The notes: a model not told the origin generated them from the sequence alone. Shown: positions 34,389-43,788, numbered from the stretch's first letter. The stretch is 64,000 bases of DNA from a marine gamma proteobacterium HTCC2148 (GCA_000156295.1 DS999222.1:175235-239234), one strand, 5' to 3'. Numbers and translations: made by a program.

Positions 34389-36065
34389 TTAACTTGCCCT
34401 TATCCGCAATTGTAGTGTCGCGATGCCGAACAGTAAGAGTGCCACTAGCCAAAGCTGCCAGTCTCGCATCGAGGGAACAGCTATGGAAACGGTCGGGCTA
34501 GCAGGGTTGGCGAAACAGCCTTCGACCCCTAAGAGATCAAACGTTGCAATTGTGCACTGAGTCATCACTGGATAGTAGATCCCCATTACTTGCTTAGCCA
34601 GGTCGGGGTTTCCATATTGGGAGATGTTCGTTACCGACTGCTGAAATGAGGTGCTAGGTAGCATGTTCCTAATAGCAACCACCTCTTTAGCTGCTGGAGA
34701 GCTTGGCGACGTGGGTAGCCAGGCTAATGTCGATCCGTACGCTAAAGTCGATACGGGACGATCTTCAATCGAAGAAAGGACCAAGGTGGCTAGATCTCCT
34801 ACGATTGGTGCTTGGTAGTCTGCTACACAGCCCGATGCGCCCCCAGCTCCAATGACTGGGAATGGAAACTGGTACAGGTAGTTACAGAACGACCAGTATC
34901 GCAGGTCGGTTCCATTTTCAGGCCATGGCGCGGGACCATCGCCATAAGCACGTGAGCTTGATGGCATGCGAGCCTGAACTACACTGATATACCCCGGCGC
35001 AGGCTGATAAAGAGCAGCAACATACCCTGCGATCCCATTTGGAAACGGCGTGGTCAATCCTCCCGCTGCAGCAAAACTCAACAGCTCGGGACAGGAGCCA
35101 TCTTGTTCACAGGGGCCTCCTTGATTAGCAACCAACTGATTGCTAATCAACTGGCCAATGACTCCATTTGAGCCAAACTGACCACCATCGCTTTGCGCGG
35201 AATCACATGGGACTAGCTCACGAACTTCATTGGTGTTGGTGAGCGTTAGCGTCACAGTAGGCAGCCTGACATATTCAGTGTCGTTTGGGTCTCCCTCCTT
35301 TGGCAGGTAAACTCTCAGCATCAAGTAGCCCATGTTATTGGGAAGCCCCGGTACTAAGGAGACTGGCAACGGAGTAGGTGAGAGCGGCAAGACATTAGGC
35401 TGATCAACCGCAACATTGTTATTGACACGGACCGTGAAACTACCTGAACCAACGCCGTCAATTGTCTGCCACGGATTAGCGCCACCGGGATCTGCGCCAA
35501 TTTGATAATCGGCCAAGGTACTCTCCACACCATTCACTGCAAAACTAAGAGAGTCGCTGCCATAGACATCGATACCGAAATAACGGCTATTGGGGAAGTC
35601 TCCTTTAATAGTAATTTCAAGATCCGACTGTGCAAAAAACGGCATCGTCCAGTAGCTTGCATTAGCATCAGGATAAAAAATGTTAGCTTTATCGGGGGTC
35701 GTCTGAATTGGCCAGGCGCAGAGCAAATCATCATTACCTATATTCTCGCTCGCCAATGTCACAGTGCTCGTGATGACTCCGACTGAAAGATACGAAAGTG
35801 CCACCAGAGCGCCGCGAACTGACCGATGGAGTAGCGCTGCCCTTAAAGGCGATCGTCGACTGTGGACGATTCGTGCCGCTGCCACCCACAATCCCGACAG
35901 CAGACACAACAGGCCTTTGCTTCGACGCATAAACCCGCGGTGGAGAAAAATGTCGCCGCGATTCGTATCAGGCTGGCAATCGGGGGATGCAGCACACTGC
36001 TGATTAAGCGATGAATCGCTATTCGCTGAGGAATTTAGCGCCAGGAAATGTTGCCGAGAACGCAT
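34389..36065 (-). CDS. exported protein with VPSMRDW-type C-terminal sorting signal
   Basis: Up to 558 residues; ATG 35930 (MRRSKGLLCLLSG) is a plausible later start. After a long basic leader with a hydrophobic segment (ALVALSYLSVGVITSTVTLAS) the exported part begins at ENIGNDDLLCAWP. The block PDANASYWTMPF, then GDFPNSRYFGIDVYGSDSL and ADYQIGADPGGANPWQ, recalls a family of exported proteins with a FPhARYMSFN-type core (DUF1214-like) of unknown function. The tail VPSMRDWQLWLVALLLFGIA then LQLRIRAS is an IPTL-CTERM-like sorting signal. It stands alone in sparse DNA. Function unknown. Confidence 0.75.
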   Translation of the reverse strand: MRSRQHFLALNSSANSDSSLNQQCAASPDCQPDTNRGDIFLHRGFMRRSKGLLCLLSGLWVAAARIVHSRRSPLRAALLHRSVRGALVALSYLSVGVITSTVTLASENIGNDDLLCAWPIQTTPDKANIFYPDANASYWTMPFFAQSDLEITIKGDFPNSRYFGIDVYGSDSLSFAVNGVESTLADYQIGADPGGANPWQTIDGVGSGSFTVRVNNNVAVDQPNVLPLSPTPLPVSLVPGLPNNMGYLMLRVYLPKEGDPNDTEYVRLPTVTLTLTNTNEVRELVPCDSAQSDGGQFGSNGVIGQLISNQLVANQGGPCEQDGSCPELLSFAAAGGLTTPFPNGIAGYVAALYQPAPGYISVVQARMPSSSRAYGDGPAPWPENGTDLRYWSFCNYLYQFPFPVIGAGGASGCVADYQAPIVGDLATLVLSSIEDRPVSTLAYGSTLAWLPTSPSSPAAKEVVAIRNMLPSTSFQQSVTNISQYGNPDLAKQVMGIYYPVMTQCTIATFDLLGVEGCFANPASPTVSIAVPSMRDWQLWLVALLLFGIATLQLRIRAS

Positions 36066-36407
36066 CGAGTCACCTACAACATGTAACAGAGGATAAGCCC
36101 CTTTTCTTTACATTCACTATACAGCACCGATTATGTGAGACAAGCAGATGGTGGGCTCTTTAATGTGAGGCAAGGTACAGAGAAGCATTGCTTAGAGCCA
36201 GCAAACGTTCAAAAGCTAAGCGTAGGCTGAGACAGTCTGTTGAGGTTCAGCACGAGCGCATTGAAGTGTCGGGCCTAGTAGGACTCGAACGGCAGCGGCC
36301 GTCCGTCTTCGACCTGCTTATTAAGTGCTCGATGCGCATCAATAGCATCTCTCGACATTCCGTGTAACAGTAACGCCCGTTCGAAACATTAAAGTTGCCG
36401 CGAAGAA
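36066..36407. other. intergenic region, no gene recognised
   Basis: 342 bases upstream of the divergent sorting-signal gene. It should contain that gene's promoter. Apart from a poor tRNA T-loop-like match on the minus strand near 36280, I see nothing here. The small membrane frame at 36408 begins at its right edge. Confidence 0.4.
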
Positions 36408-36560
36408 GTGGAAATCCTTTATAAAATACTGCTCGTTATTGCTGTCCTCTGGGCTGGATTGATTCTGGCTGAGAGCTGGGAAGTTTTGGATGGGGGTGGT
36501 GTACTTGTTGCACTGCTGCCTCTTGTCCTGGTTGTTGGCGTAAAAAAGGGAATGAGCTAA
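36408..36560 (+). CDS. possible 50-residue membrane peptide
   Basis: GTG at 36408 opens a 50-codon frame to TAA 36560. The product begins VEILYKILLVIAVLWAGL and ends LLPLVLVVGVKKGMS: two hydrophobic helices joined by a short polar turn (AESWEVLDGGG). GAAGAA precedes the start. The regular membrane pattern is unlikely by chance, but no relative is recognised. Could be a real small membrane protein. Confidence 0.42.
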   Translation: MEILYKILLVIAVLWAGLILAESWEVLDGGGVLVALLPLVLVVGVKKGMS

Positions 36561-37002
36561 CGCGAAATAGTCGCATAGTGTTTTCTACAGAGCCGCAGTT
36601 TGCTCCCTATTTGTTAGCCGGTGTGTTTTGCTTTTTTATATCGCCTATCGGAATACACAATCGAGTGAAGAATCGGCTTTACAATATAAAAATCATCAAC
36701 TATCGTAATGAAGATTTTGGAAGTAGCGAGGTGTTCCCCTCGTCATTTTCGCAATCAAGGATGATGTGAAATGAACGCAATCGCACTGGCTTTTTTTATA
36801 GGGTCACCTTTCCGAGCGCTGTTGGCCTTAAATGCTGCTCACAATTGTAATTCCATTCTGCCTCGGGGCGCATCTCAGCAATCACTCGCATCAAACGTTC
36901 ATCGTCCCACTCAAAAAGCTGAGGTTATTAGCTTCGCGGGTTCATCGCTCCACGGCAAAAAAGTCAGAGCGTGTTCGGCATTTTACAAAAAGGATTTTCT
37001 AA
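36561..37002. other. low-quality region before the lipoprotein gene
   Basis: 442 bases. Two frames (36578-36769 and 36771-37070) have ATG starts but no recognisable product, biased composition and, for the second, overlap with the lipoprotein signal peptide. I do not call them genes. An AAAAGGA ribosome site for the lipoprotein is at about 36988-36995. Confidence 0.4.
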
Positions 37003-38040
37003 ATGCGTCACATAAATTGTTTCATACTATCAAGCTTGATTATAGTCACGTTGGGTGGCTGCAGGCTTAACTTAGTTGCCGACACAGGCGGTACTATAAG
37101 CTCAAGTTCTGGGAGTTATGACTGCGGAGGTGGCAATACCTGTGAGAATGAGATTGAACAAAGCACTTCTGAGACTTTCACCGCTATCGCGAAACCCGGC
37201 TATCGATTTGTTGGTTGGACGGGTTTCTGTATTGAAGGGCTAGACACAGCAGGATCAGATTGCAGTGTGTCTGTGCCCGAAGAGTTGGTTGATGAGGATC
37301 TGACCGCTGTGTTTCGCGCCGACTTCAATCGTTTAGCGATAGGTTCGTGGACTAATGGTGTTGGGGCTGATCAAAGCCTGCTTGGCTGGGAAAATTTAAC
37401 TTTTTTTGAAGACGGCACCGTATATCTTAGCAAGACGGCGTTTGAGTCAGAATGCGACTTTGCGACAAACCCTGGCGGAGGATCTGCAAGGTTCCAGAGC
37501 ACTATCGATTATGATGTCGCGCCTGATTCTTTTGCGGGTAACTGGGTTTACGAGGGACTTGAGAACTCAATTGGCGAATGCTCAGGTGTGTTCACAGAAG
37601 GGACGACTTATTTCGATGGGATAGAGGCCAGTGAGGATGAGCTGACTCTCTACGTTCGCGAACGCTTTGGGGGCGGCGTCGCCACGTTCAGCCGTGTCGC
37701 GAGTGGCATTGACGAGGCCATTCAGGGAACCTGGATTATCGGTGCCCCGTCTGACTATAGAAACTTCGTGCAGATCACCTTTCAAGGTGGGTTTTATTCC
37801 GTGAGCCAGTACTGTGACAATGGGCCAGACGTTGGTGGTGGCCTGCAGCTAGGTACGTATGTGTGGGACCCAGTTTCTGGTGCTATTTCCGTGACTGTGG
37901 TTCAGGACACGCTGGATGGTTGCGGTCTTTACGATATGGCCGCTGATAAGCCCAATGTGCTTGCTATTAAGCCTGCGGGCGGATCAAGTCTGCGCTTAAT
38001 GACTGATGATGGCGCAATAGTCGCAAAAGCCCACCGCTAG
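37003..38040 (+). CDS. lipoprotein with InlB-type repeat
   Basis: 345 residues. The lipoprotein signal ends at lipobox LGGC (Cys20). Next comes one bacterial InlB B-repeat-like module: GGTISSSSGSYDCGGG, ENEIEQSTSETFTAIAKPGYRFVGWTG...C...VPEELVDEDLTAVFRADF, typical of GYxFxGWxG surface proteins. The rest (from about residue 108) resembles lipocalin-like or META-like beta-rich domains (IGSWTNGVGADQSLLGWENLTFFEDGTVYLS; a second similar unit from GTWIIGAPSDY). Several Cys pairs suggest an extracytoplasmic location. Probably outer-membrane attached. Function unknown. Confidence 0.78.
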   Translation: MRHINCFILSSLIIVTLGGCRLNLVADTGGTISSSSGSYDCGGGNTCENEIEQSTSETFTAIAKPGYRFVGWTGFCIEGLDTAGSDCSVSVPEELVDEDLTAVFRADFNRLAIGSWTNGVGADQSLLGWENLTFFEDGTVYLSKTAFESECDFATNPGGGSARFQSTIDYDVAPDSFAGNWVYEGLENSIGECSGVFTEGTTYFDGIEASEDELTLYVRERFGGGVATFSRVASGIDEAIQGTWIIGAPSDYRNFVQITFQGGFYSVSQYCDNGPDVGGGLQLGTYVWDPVSGAISVTVVQDTLDGCGLYDMAADKPNVLAIKPAGGSSLRLMTDDGAIVAKAHR

Positions 38041-38102
38041 ATATTTGGGCTATGCGTCAATCAGTTTTTTTGCTGACATGCCAGCAAGCTCAATTTCCCA
38101 GA

Positions 38103-38125
38103 GGCCGCTAAAAAGCGGCCCTTTA
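38103..38125 (+). terminator. intrinsic terminator after the lipoprotein gene
   Basis: Perfect stem GGCCGCT (38103-38109), loop AAAA, AGCGGCC (38114-38120), followed by CTTTA. Short T tract, so efficiency may be moderate. Confidence 0.6.
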
Positions 38126-38339
38126 CTACCTTTTAGTAGGCAACAGCTCCTGGCACATAAAAATTAAGTGGGCTTAAGAGTTTGTGGCTGCAGGTTCGCC
38201 GCAAACGGAAATAACCTCGACGCTCAGTTGCTGTTCGAAGATTGCCGATTTTCTCGCTGGGATTGCAAAAATCATTTGTTCCGCGTCGCCGCTGGTGCCA
38301 CCATGCGTCTGAATACACTCCTTGGCCAGAGCATCGGAC

Positions 38340-39140
38340 ATGACAACACCAATTATCCAAATAGAGCCCGGGCAAGTGGTACTGGTAACCGCCGGTGCCA
38401 GCGGTATAGGGCGTTGCATTGCTGAGACCTTTCTCTATCACGGGTGCAACGTGCATGTGTGTGATATCAATGAGGAGGCACTGGGCGACTTTCTCGCCAC
38501 TAACGGGTCCGCGGTCGGTACTGTTGCAGACGTTTCAGAAACAGGCCAGGTGGACGCGCTCTTTCAAGAGATCGCTAGCCGATGGGGCCGACTCGATATT
38601 CTTATAAACAATGCCGGCGTTGCCGGTCCTACTGCTCCGGTGGAAGCCATTGAAGACGATGATTGGGACCGCACTATCGCTATCGATCTCAATGGCCAGT
38701 TCTATATTACCCGGCGGGCAGTCCCGATGTTGAAGCAGTCAGGTGGTGGTTCTATCGTAAATATCGCATCTAACGCCGCGATGTTTGGGTGTCCTTTACG
38801 GTCCCCCTATACGGCTGCCAAGTGGGCCATGATAGGCCTTACCAAAACCTGGGCGATGGAATTAGGCCCCGATAACATCCGCGTCAATGCCCTGTGCCCT
38901 GGTAGCGTGAAGGGGGAACGCATAGATCGCGTTATTGAGCGAGATGCGTCGGAGCGTAATATGTCGATCTCCGCTATTCGCGAGGCCTATGAGCGGCAAA
39001 GTTCAATGCGCATGTTTGTTGAACCGCAGGATGTTGCCAACATGGCGCTTTTCCTCAGTTCAAGCCTGGGGTCTGCTATTTCAGGTCAAGCGATCGGTAT
39101 CGACGGTCACACCGAAGGACTGGCCAACTGGCTAGGCTGA
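38340..39140 (+). CDS. SDR-family oxidoreductase
   Basis: 266 residues from ATG 38340; the frame also opens at TTG 38322 but the ATG fits better. TAGASGIG cofactor motif, NNAGVAGPT, catalytic Ser in IASNAAM, YTAAKWAM and a C-terminal GIDGHTEGLANWLG. IDLNGQFYITRRAVP and LCPGSVKGERIDRVIERDA are typical of sugar or hydroxy-acid dehydrogenating SDRs. Followed after 18 bases by a quinone-reductase-like gene on the same strand, so probably a two-gene operon. Confidence 0.87.
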   Translation: MTTPIIQIEPGQVVLVTAGASGIGRCIAETFLYHGCNVHVCDINEEALGDFLATNGSAVGTVADVSETGQVDALFQEIASRWGRLDILINNAGVAGPTAPVEAIEDDDWDRTIAIDLNGQFYITRRAVPMLKQSGGGSIVNIASNAAMFGCPLRSPYTAAKWAMIGLTKTWAMELGPDNIRVNALCPGSVKGERIDRVIERDASERNMSISAIREAYERQSSMRMFVEPQDVANMALFLSSSLGSAISGQAIGIDGHTEGLANWLG

Positions 39141-39158
39141 ACAGGTTTAGGATTGAGT

Positions 39159-40145
39159 ATGAATGCATTCTGGTTTGAAGCTTTTGGTGATGCAGCAGGT
39201 TCGCTGATTTCAGGAGCGCAGCCCAAACCCAAGGCCGAACAGGGACAAGTACTGGTAAAAATTTCGACCACTGGCATAAACCCTTCTGATGTTAAAAAGC
39301 GCGCAGGTGCTTTTTCGAACCTGCTCGACGCTGGTCTGGTTATTCCTCACAGTGACGGTGCTGGGGTGATCGAGTCTGTCGGCGAGGGCGTCGAGGAATC
39401 CCGGGTTGGTGAACGTGTCTTTGTCTATCAAGCACAGTATGGCCGACGTTTCGGTACAGCGGCGGAGTATGTGGCGGTAGACAGCATAAGAGCGCCAAGG
39501 CTGCCCGATACCGCCTCTTTTGAAGTGGGAGCCTGCATTGGTATTCCCATGATGACGGCGCATCGTTGCGTGTTCGCCGATGGCGGCGTTCGAGGTAAAA
39601 ACATTCTCGTCACCGGGGGTGCGGGGAGGGTGGGTTATTACGCTATTCAGCTTGCCAAATGGGGTGGCGCCAACGTAGTTGCAACGGCCAGCAATCCTGC
39701 AGACAAAGCCACTTGTCTTAAAGTGGGGGCAGACTTTGTGGTTAATCATCGGGAAAGCGGGTGGGGAGATGCGGTGCTGACCCTTATTGAAGATGAGAAG
39801 ATTAATCGTGTGGTGGATGTTGAATTTGGGGCTAATTTACCCGAGTTGCTCAACTGCCTTGCGACAGGGGCGACCATAGCGACCTACTCATCGACTCAGG
39901 TCCGTGAACCCAAGCTTCCTTTCCTGCAAATGATGTTTATGGATCTCACGATTCGGATGGTCATTGTTTATGCCATGCCTGAAGAGGCTAAAGCCCAAGC
40001 CATAGATGATATCTGTCATTTATTGGACAGCAGTACATTGCAACACAGGGTGGCCCACTGCCTGCCTTTTGAGGAAATGGTGAGGTCACATGAGTTGATA
40101 GAGCAGGGCGGGTTTAGTGGTTGTGTGGTGGTGTCCGTACCCTAG
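39159..40145 (+). CDS. zinc-independent MDR (quinone oxidoreductase-like) enzyme
   Basis: 328 residues. Medium-chain dehydrogenase/reductase fold: catalytic domain with INPSDVKKRAG and HSDGAGVIESVGEGV, cofactor site VTGGAGRVGYYAIQLAKWGG (Rossmann GGAGxVG), C-terminal substrate region. The zinc ligands of alcohol dehydrogenases are absent, so it is the NADPH:quinone-reductase/zeta-crystallin type. ATG 39159 is chosen over TTG 39153. Likely cotranscribed with the SDR 18 bases upstream. It ends 4 bases into the 3' end of the convergent hydrolase-fusion gene. Confidence 0.86.
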   Translation: MNAFWFEAFGDAAGSLISGAQPKPKAEQGQVLVKISTTGINPSDVKKRAGAFSNLLDAGLVIPHSDGAGVIESVGEGVEESRVGERVFVYQAQYGRRFGTAAEYVAVDSIRAPRLPDTASFEVGACIGIPMMTAHRCVFADGGVRGKNILVTGGAGRVGYYAIQLAKWGGANVVATASNPADKATCLKVGADFVVNHRESGWGDAVLTLIEDEKINRVVDVEFGANLPELLNCLATGATIATYSSTQVREPKLPFLQMMFMDLTIRMVIVYAMPEEAKAQAIDDICHLLDSSTLQHRVAHCLPFEEMVRSHELIEQGGFSGCVVVSVP

Positions 40146-42220
40146 GGCAAACGCTGATAGCGCTGGAAAAATTGCCAGAATAAATCCATGCCCCATCGCT
40201 GGTCGCTAGCCTCTGGCTGCGGGCACAGAGGTTGCCCGGGTAGTGATTCTTGCTGGGCAGCTGTGACACAACTGGCGGATATTTGCGTGATGCGCTGACC
40301 GCGCCATTCGTGACCAGCTTCAGGGTCCATGCAACTAGCCACTTCCTGGCCGCTGTTGGGACAGTTTGTATAAGCAGAACAAATTAATCCGTTGGCTTCG
40401 CTAATTGCGGTGCGCCAGGTCTCGATCTCGTTACCGCAGTTCATCGCGCCGGCCCAGTCTTGCGTGTTCTTCGCAGCAGACGTGTAAATCCAACCGTCGC
40501 TTGTCGCCGTTCCATCGTGGCCGACACCATCGTCTTTTTCTCCGTAGAGATGAAGCATAGGCAAGCCTGACGCCGGGCCACAGGTGTGCCCCGGTGGCAT
40601 TTGATAGATGCTCACACCAATCGCAGCAAATCGTTTGGGGTGATCGCAGCCCAGGCGCATGGCCATGCCCCCCCCATTGCTGTTGCCAACGATGTAATAT
40701 CGGCTGGCATCAGTATTGAACTCCCGGGTCACTTCATCGAGTACTTGCAGTAGAAATCCGCTGTCATCGTTGCAGCTGGTCCAGGCACAATGGTTGCAGC
40801 TACCGCAGTCGGGAGGACAGGGGTACTTCAGCCGGTCGTCAGTGCAGTGCGGCCCTGCTTCGGTGGGAGTGAAGTTGCTGGTCTCATCGTTCCAGGTGCT
40901 GATCAGGTAAGGTTCCACCGTTGAGTCATCGCCAATAACTCCCTGGAAATGCGAGCCCTGAGGGTAAACGATAATGTAACCGTTCTTTTTGGCATGTGCG
41001 TTAAGGTCGTAGCTAGTTGCAAACCCCGTCGCGGTAGAGCCAAGACCATGCAGGCCCATGACAACAGGCAGCGGCGTGTCGCCGTGCCCATCAGGCACAT
41101 AAACAAAATATTCTCGACTCACGCCATCAAATTGTAGGCTGCGCCGAAGCAGGTGTCGCTGATTTCCCTGTTTGAGAAACTCGTTCACATGGCTGGCGAC
41201 ATCGCTCTGGTAGCATTCCGGGTTGGGACCGAAGTGGCCACAATCGCCGCTAATGTTAATGACCTCAAATCCCAGTGCTTCTGCCAACTCGAGGTTCGGG
41301 CCAGGAATGACAGTCATGTCAGACTCGAAAACAACGGCTAAAGCGCTGATGTGGTGCAATTGTGATAGTCGCTTTGCAAAATCCTCGCGGTTCCTGCGAA
41401 TATCATGGCTCAGCAAGGCCCTGGTTTGGCTGGCTCTATCAATGAGTCGCTCCTTACTGCGGTGCCGACGCATTGCATCAAAGCGGGATTCGAAAGTCCC
41501 TTCATCCAGCTCGCGGTTGACGTAATCGGGAGTCCAGAACAGCAGCGTATCCATGGCACTTATCACATCAGTTACTCGCGCAATTTCTTGCGGGCTATCA
41601 AGTGGGCTGTCCAGGGCCGTCATCCAGCCTCGCTCCTTCACATAGTCGTAAAAGGTAGGCCACGGACTTGCTTCAATGGGTACGAAGTGAGAGGCAAATT
41701 CGGGGTGCATCATCATCCATTCATATACCTGGTGCCCGCCCATTGAGGCTCCCACTACGGCATGGATGTGCTCCAATCCCAGTTCTTCCAAAAGCAGTCG
41801 ATGTTGCGCATTGACCATGTCCCGTATAGTGAACTCAGGGAAGGGCACCTGTCGGCTATTAGAGGGTGAAGAGGAAACACCGTTGCCAAACGAATCAATA
41901 GCAATGACCTGATAGTGGTGAGTGTCCACGATGCCGCCGGGCCCCAAATAGCCATAGTCGAAAAGGGCCTTTGAATCTCCGTTATGCCAGCTAGGCATCA
42001 AGACTATGTTTGAGGCTTCCTCATTGCGCTTCCCATACACCCGGAAGCTCACCTGGCAGTCGAGAATTTCCTCGCCATTTTCCAATGCACAGCGGCCAAG
42101 CTCGATAGACTGCAGTTCGCCTTCTGCCCGGGTTGAAACCGCTGCGAAGGTGACAACCGCCGTCAAAAAAGACCGCGCGCAATAGCGCCTGACAGTTACC
42201 CAGTTCGCGGCCATGAACAT
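40142..42220 (-). CDS. secreted double alpha/beta-hydrolase: MetX-like domain fused to PHB-depolymerase/LpqC-like esterase
   Basis: 692 residues. Signal peptide in the first 33 residues (SFLTAVVTFAAVSTRA). Domain 1 (about 35-350) resembles homoserine O-acetyltransferase-type hydrolases: GASMGG with Ser159, an acid near Asp301 and CGHFGPN with His329. Domain 2 (about 358-690) resembles the poly(3-hydroxybutyrate) depolymerase/feruloyl esterase family: YVPDG, GLHGLGS, VYPQGS, GNSNGGG with Ser514, EAGHEW His. Several Cys (CPPDCGSCNHCAW) suggest disulfides outside the cytoplasm. Such a fusion is not familiar to me. Probably a periplasmic or secreted esterase. Confidence 0.82.
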   Translation of the reverse strand: MFMAANWVTVRRYCARSFLTAVVTFAAVSTRAEGELQSIELGRCALENGEEILDCQVSFRVYGKRNEEASNIVLMPSWHNGDSKALFDYGYLGPGGIVDTHHYQVIAIDSFGNGVSSSPSNSRQVPFPEFTIRDMVNAQHRLLLEELGLEHIHAVVGASMGGHQVYEWMMMHPEFASHFVPIEASPWPTFYDYVKERGWMTALDSPLDSPQEIARVTDVISAMDTLLFWTPDYVNRELDEGTFESRFDAMRRHRSKERLIDRASQTRALLSHDIRRNREDFAKRLSQLHHISALAVVFESDMTVIPGPNLELAEALGFEVINISGDCGHFGPNPECYQSDVASHVNEFLKQGNQRHLLRRSLQFDGVSREYFVYVPDGHGDTPLPVVMGLHGLGSTATGFATSYDLNAHAKKNGYIIVYPQGSHFQGVIGDDSTVEPYLISTWNDETSNFTPTEAGPHCTDDRLKYPCPPDCGSCNHCAWTSCNDDSGFLLQVLDEVTREFNTDASRYYIVGNSNGGGMAMRLGCDHPKRFAAIGVSIYQMPPGHTCGPASGLPMLHLYGEKDDGVGHDGTATSDGWIYTSAAKNTQDWAGAMNCGNEIETWRTAISEANGLICSAYTNCPNSGQEVASCMDPEAGHEWRGQRITQISASCVTAAQQESLPGQPLCPQPEASDQRWGMDLFWQFFQRYQRLP

Positions 42221-42636
42221 GTCCCTAAATAATCGTAATGAGCAGTGTATTAATACAGGTTATCTTCGCGCTGTCCACGATATATCGGCACCTTTGGGCA
42301 TTGCGAAGTGTTATCTATGGATGAGCTTTTCTGTGGTGTAGCCGAATTATTTTCGCGTGAACGATGATTGATTTTTGTCCAAGATATCGCCACGCGAAAC
42401 TAATAAAACCAGCGTTGAAGTAATGCCCGATTTTCGCTCTCGTCTGGAGAAATTCTACCTCGAGGTATTCCCTGTAAAGAAGGTCTAGGCGCAACTGGAA
42501 CAGTTGCCTCGGTGTGGTTATCTGGGACTGCCGGGCGCAGTGGATTGCATGAGACTGTTTCGCACTTCCTGAGCGTTGGAGTTGGTCAGCGCGGCGGTAA
42601 ATTAATATGTCCAAGTAATGAGCGGAGAATAACGCA
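42221..42636. other. intergenic region, divergent promoters
   Basis: 416 bases between the divergent hydrolase fusion and the DmdA-like gene. The only long frame is the complement of the coding start region and is not credible. I see a GAGCGGAGAATAAC-type ribosome region before ATG 42637, but no clear operator or RNA. Confidence 0.45.
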
Positions 42637-43788
42637 ATGAATGAAAACCAATTTATCAGCGCCTTGACTATCGGCCCCCGGGTGCGCAAATCACCTTTTT
42701 TCGATGCGACTCTCGCCGCCGGCGTAAAGTCTTTTACCGTATATAACCATATGTATTTGCCAACCAGCTACGGTGACCCGTTGCAAGAGTACTGGGCCAT
42801 GGTGGAGGGCGTCACCCTGTGGGACGTTTCATGTGAACGGCAGATTGAAGTGAGTGGGTCGGATGCGATTGAGTTCACCCAGTTGTTAACGCCCAGGGAT
42901 GTTGCAAGCTGTCCAGTGGGACGGTGTCGCTATGTGGTGTTCACTGACCATGATGGCGGCGTAATTAACGATGCCATCATGTTGCGTTTGGAAGAATCTC
43001 GTTTCTGGCTTTCACCGGGAGACGGCGACGTGCTGTTGTGGGCTCAGGGAGTAGCCGCCCGCAGTGGCATGGATGTAAAGCTCACCGAGCCCGACGTGTC
43101 GCCGCTGCAATTGCAGGGACCATTGGCGCCAAAGGTAGCACGTAAGCTTTTCGGGGATGTGGCTGTTGAAATGGGGTACTACCATCTGCATGAGCTTGAA
43201 CTCAATGGCATTCCACTGGTGCTCAGTCGAACAGGTTGGAGTGGCGAGTTGGGCTATGAAATTTATCTTCGCGACGGTAGTCGTGGAACGGAATTGTGGG
43301 ACCTGGTAATGGCGGCGGGCGAAGAGTTTGGTATAAAGCCGGCCTGTCCTTCGGCCATGCGAACTATAGAAGGAGGAATACTGTCTTACGCCTCGGATAT
43401 CACCCGCGAGGACACACCGTTCACTATCGGTATGGAGCGCTTGCTGGACCTCGATAAATCGCAGGACTACATCGGTAAGGCTGCATTGCAGCAGATAGCA
43501 AAAGAAGGCACGCCCCGTCGCCTTGTGGGCATAGAAATCGATGGCGACCCTATCGGCGGCAATGACCGTTTCTGGGACGTTTTTGAGAACCAGGACAAGG
43601 TTGGCCACCTTACCCGCTGTGCCTGGTCGCCAAGGCTGGAGCGGAATATCGGGTTGGTCAACTTGCCCACTGAGTTGGCCGAGCCGGGGACTGCGCTGAA
43701 GGTGCAAACTCTGGACGATCTCCGTGACGGTATTGTGGTGGCCTTACCTTGGTTCAAGTCAATCACCAAGATCCCCGACGATTTATAG
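42637..43788 (+). CDS. GcvT-superfamily aminomethyltransferase, DmdA-like
   Basis: 383 residues. The pattern matches DMSP demethylase DmdA and its near relatives: RKSPFFDATLAAG, VYNHMYLPTSYGDP, EGVTLWDVSCERQ, LLTPRDV, YVVFTDHDGGVINDAI, WLSPGDGDV, DVSPLQLQGP, LSRTGWSGELGYEIYLRDG, RTIEGGILSYASD. DmdA moves a methyl from DMSP to tetrahydrofolate in marine bacteria. Closely related non-DmdA proteins exist, so this call needs a tree. It is alone on the plus strand and ends at a bidirectional terminator. Confidence 0.72.
   Translation: MNENQFISALTIGPRVRKSPFFDATLAAGVKSFTVYNHMYLPTSYGDPLQEYWAMVEGVTLWDVSCERQIEVSGSDAIEFTQLLTPRDVASCPVGRCRYVVFTDHDGGVINDAIMLRLEESRFWLSPGDGDVLLWAQGVAARSGMDVKLTEPDVSPLQLQGPLAPKVARKLFGDVAVEMGYYHLHELELNGIPLVLSRTGWSGELGYEIYLRDGSRGTELWDLVMAAGEEFGIKPACPSAMRTIEGGILSYASDITREDTPFTIGMERLLDLDKSQDYIGKAALQQIAKEGTPRRLVGIEIDGDPIGGNDRFWDVFENQDKVGHLTRCAWSPRLERNIGLVNLPTELAEPGTALKVQTLDDLRDGIVVALPWFKSITKIPDDL

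Noticed and set aside
36265-36300. Minus-strand tRNA T-loop-like sequence (GTTCGAGTCC then TACTAGGCCC)
   Set aside because: The T-stem does not pair, no other arm is present, and similarity to a tRNA-Ile end is too short to support a call.
36771-37070. 99-codon frame before and into the lipoprotein gene
   Set aside because: It overlaps a clear lipoprotein signal peptide in another frame and shows no family pattern.
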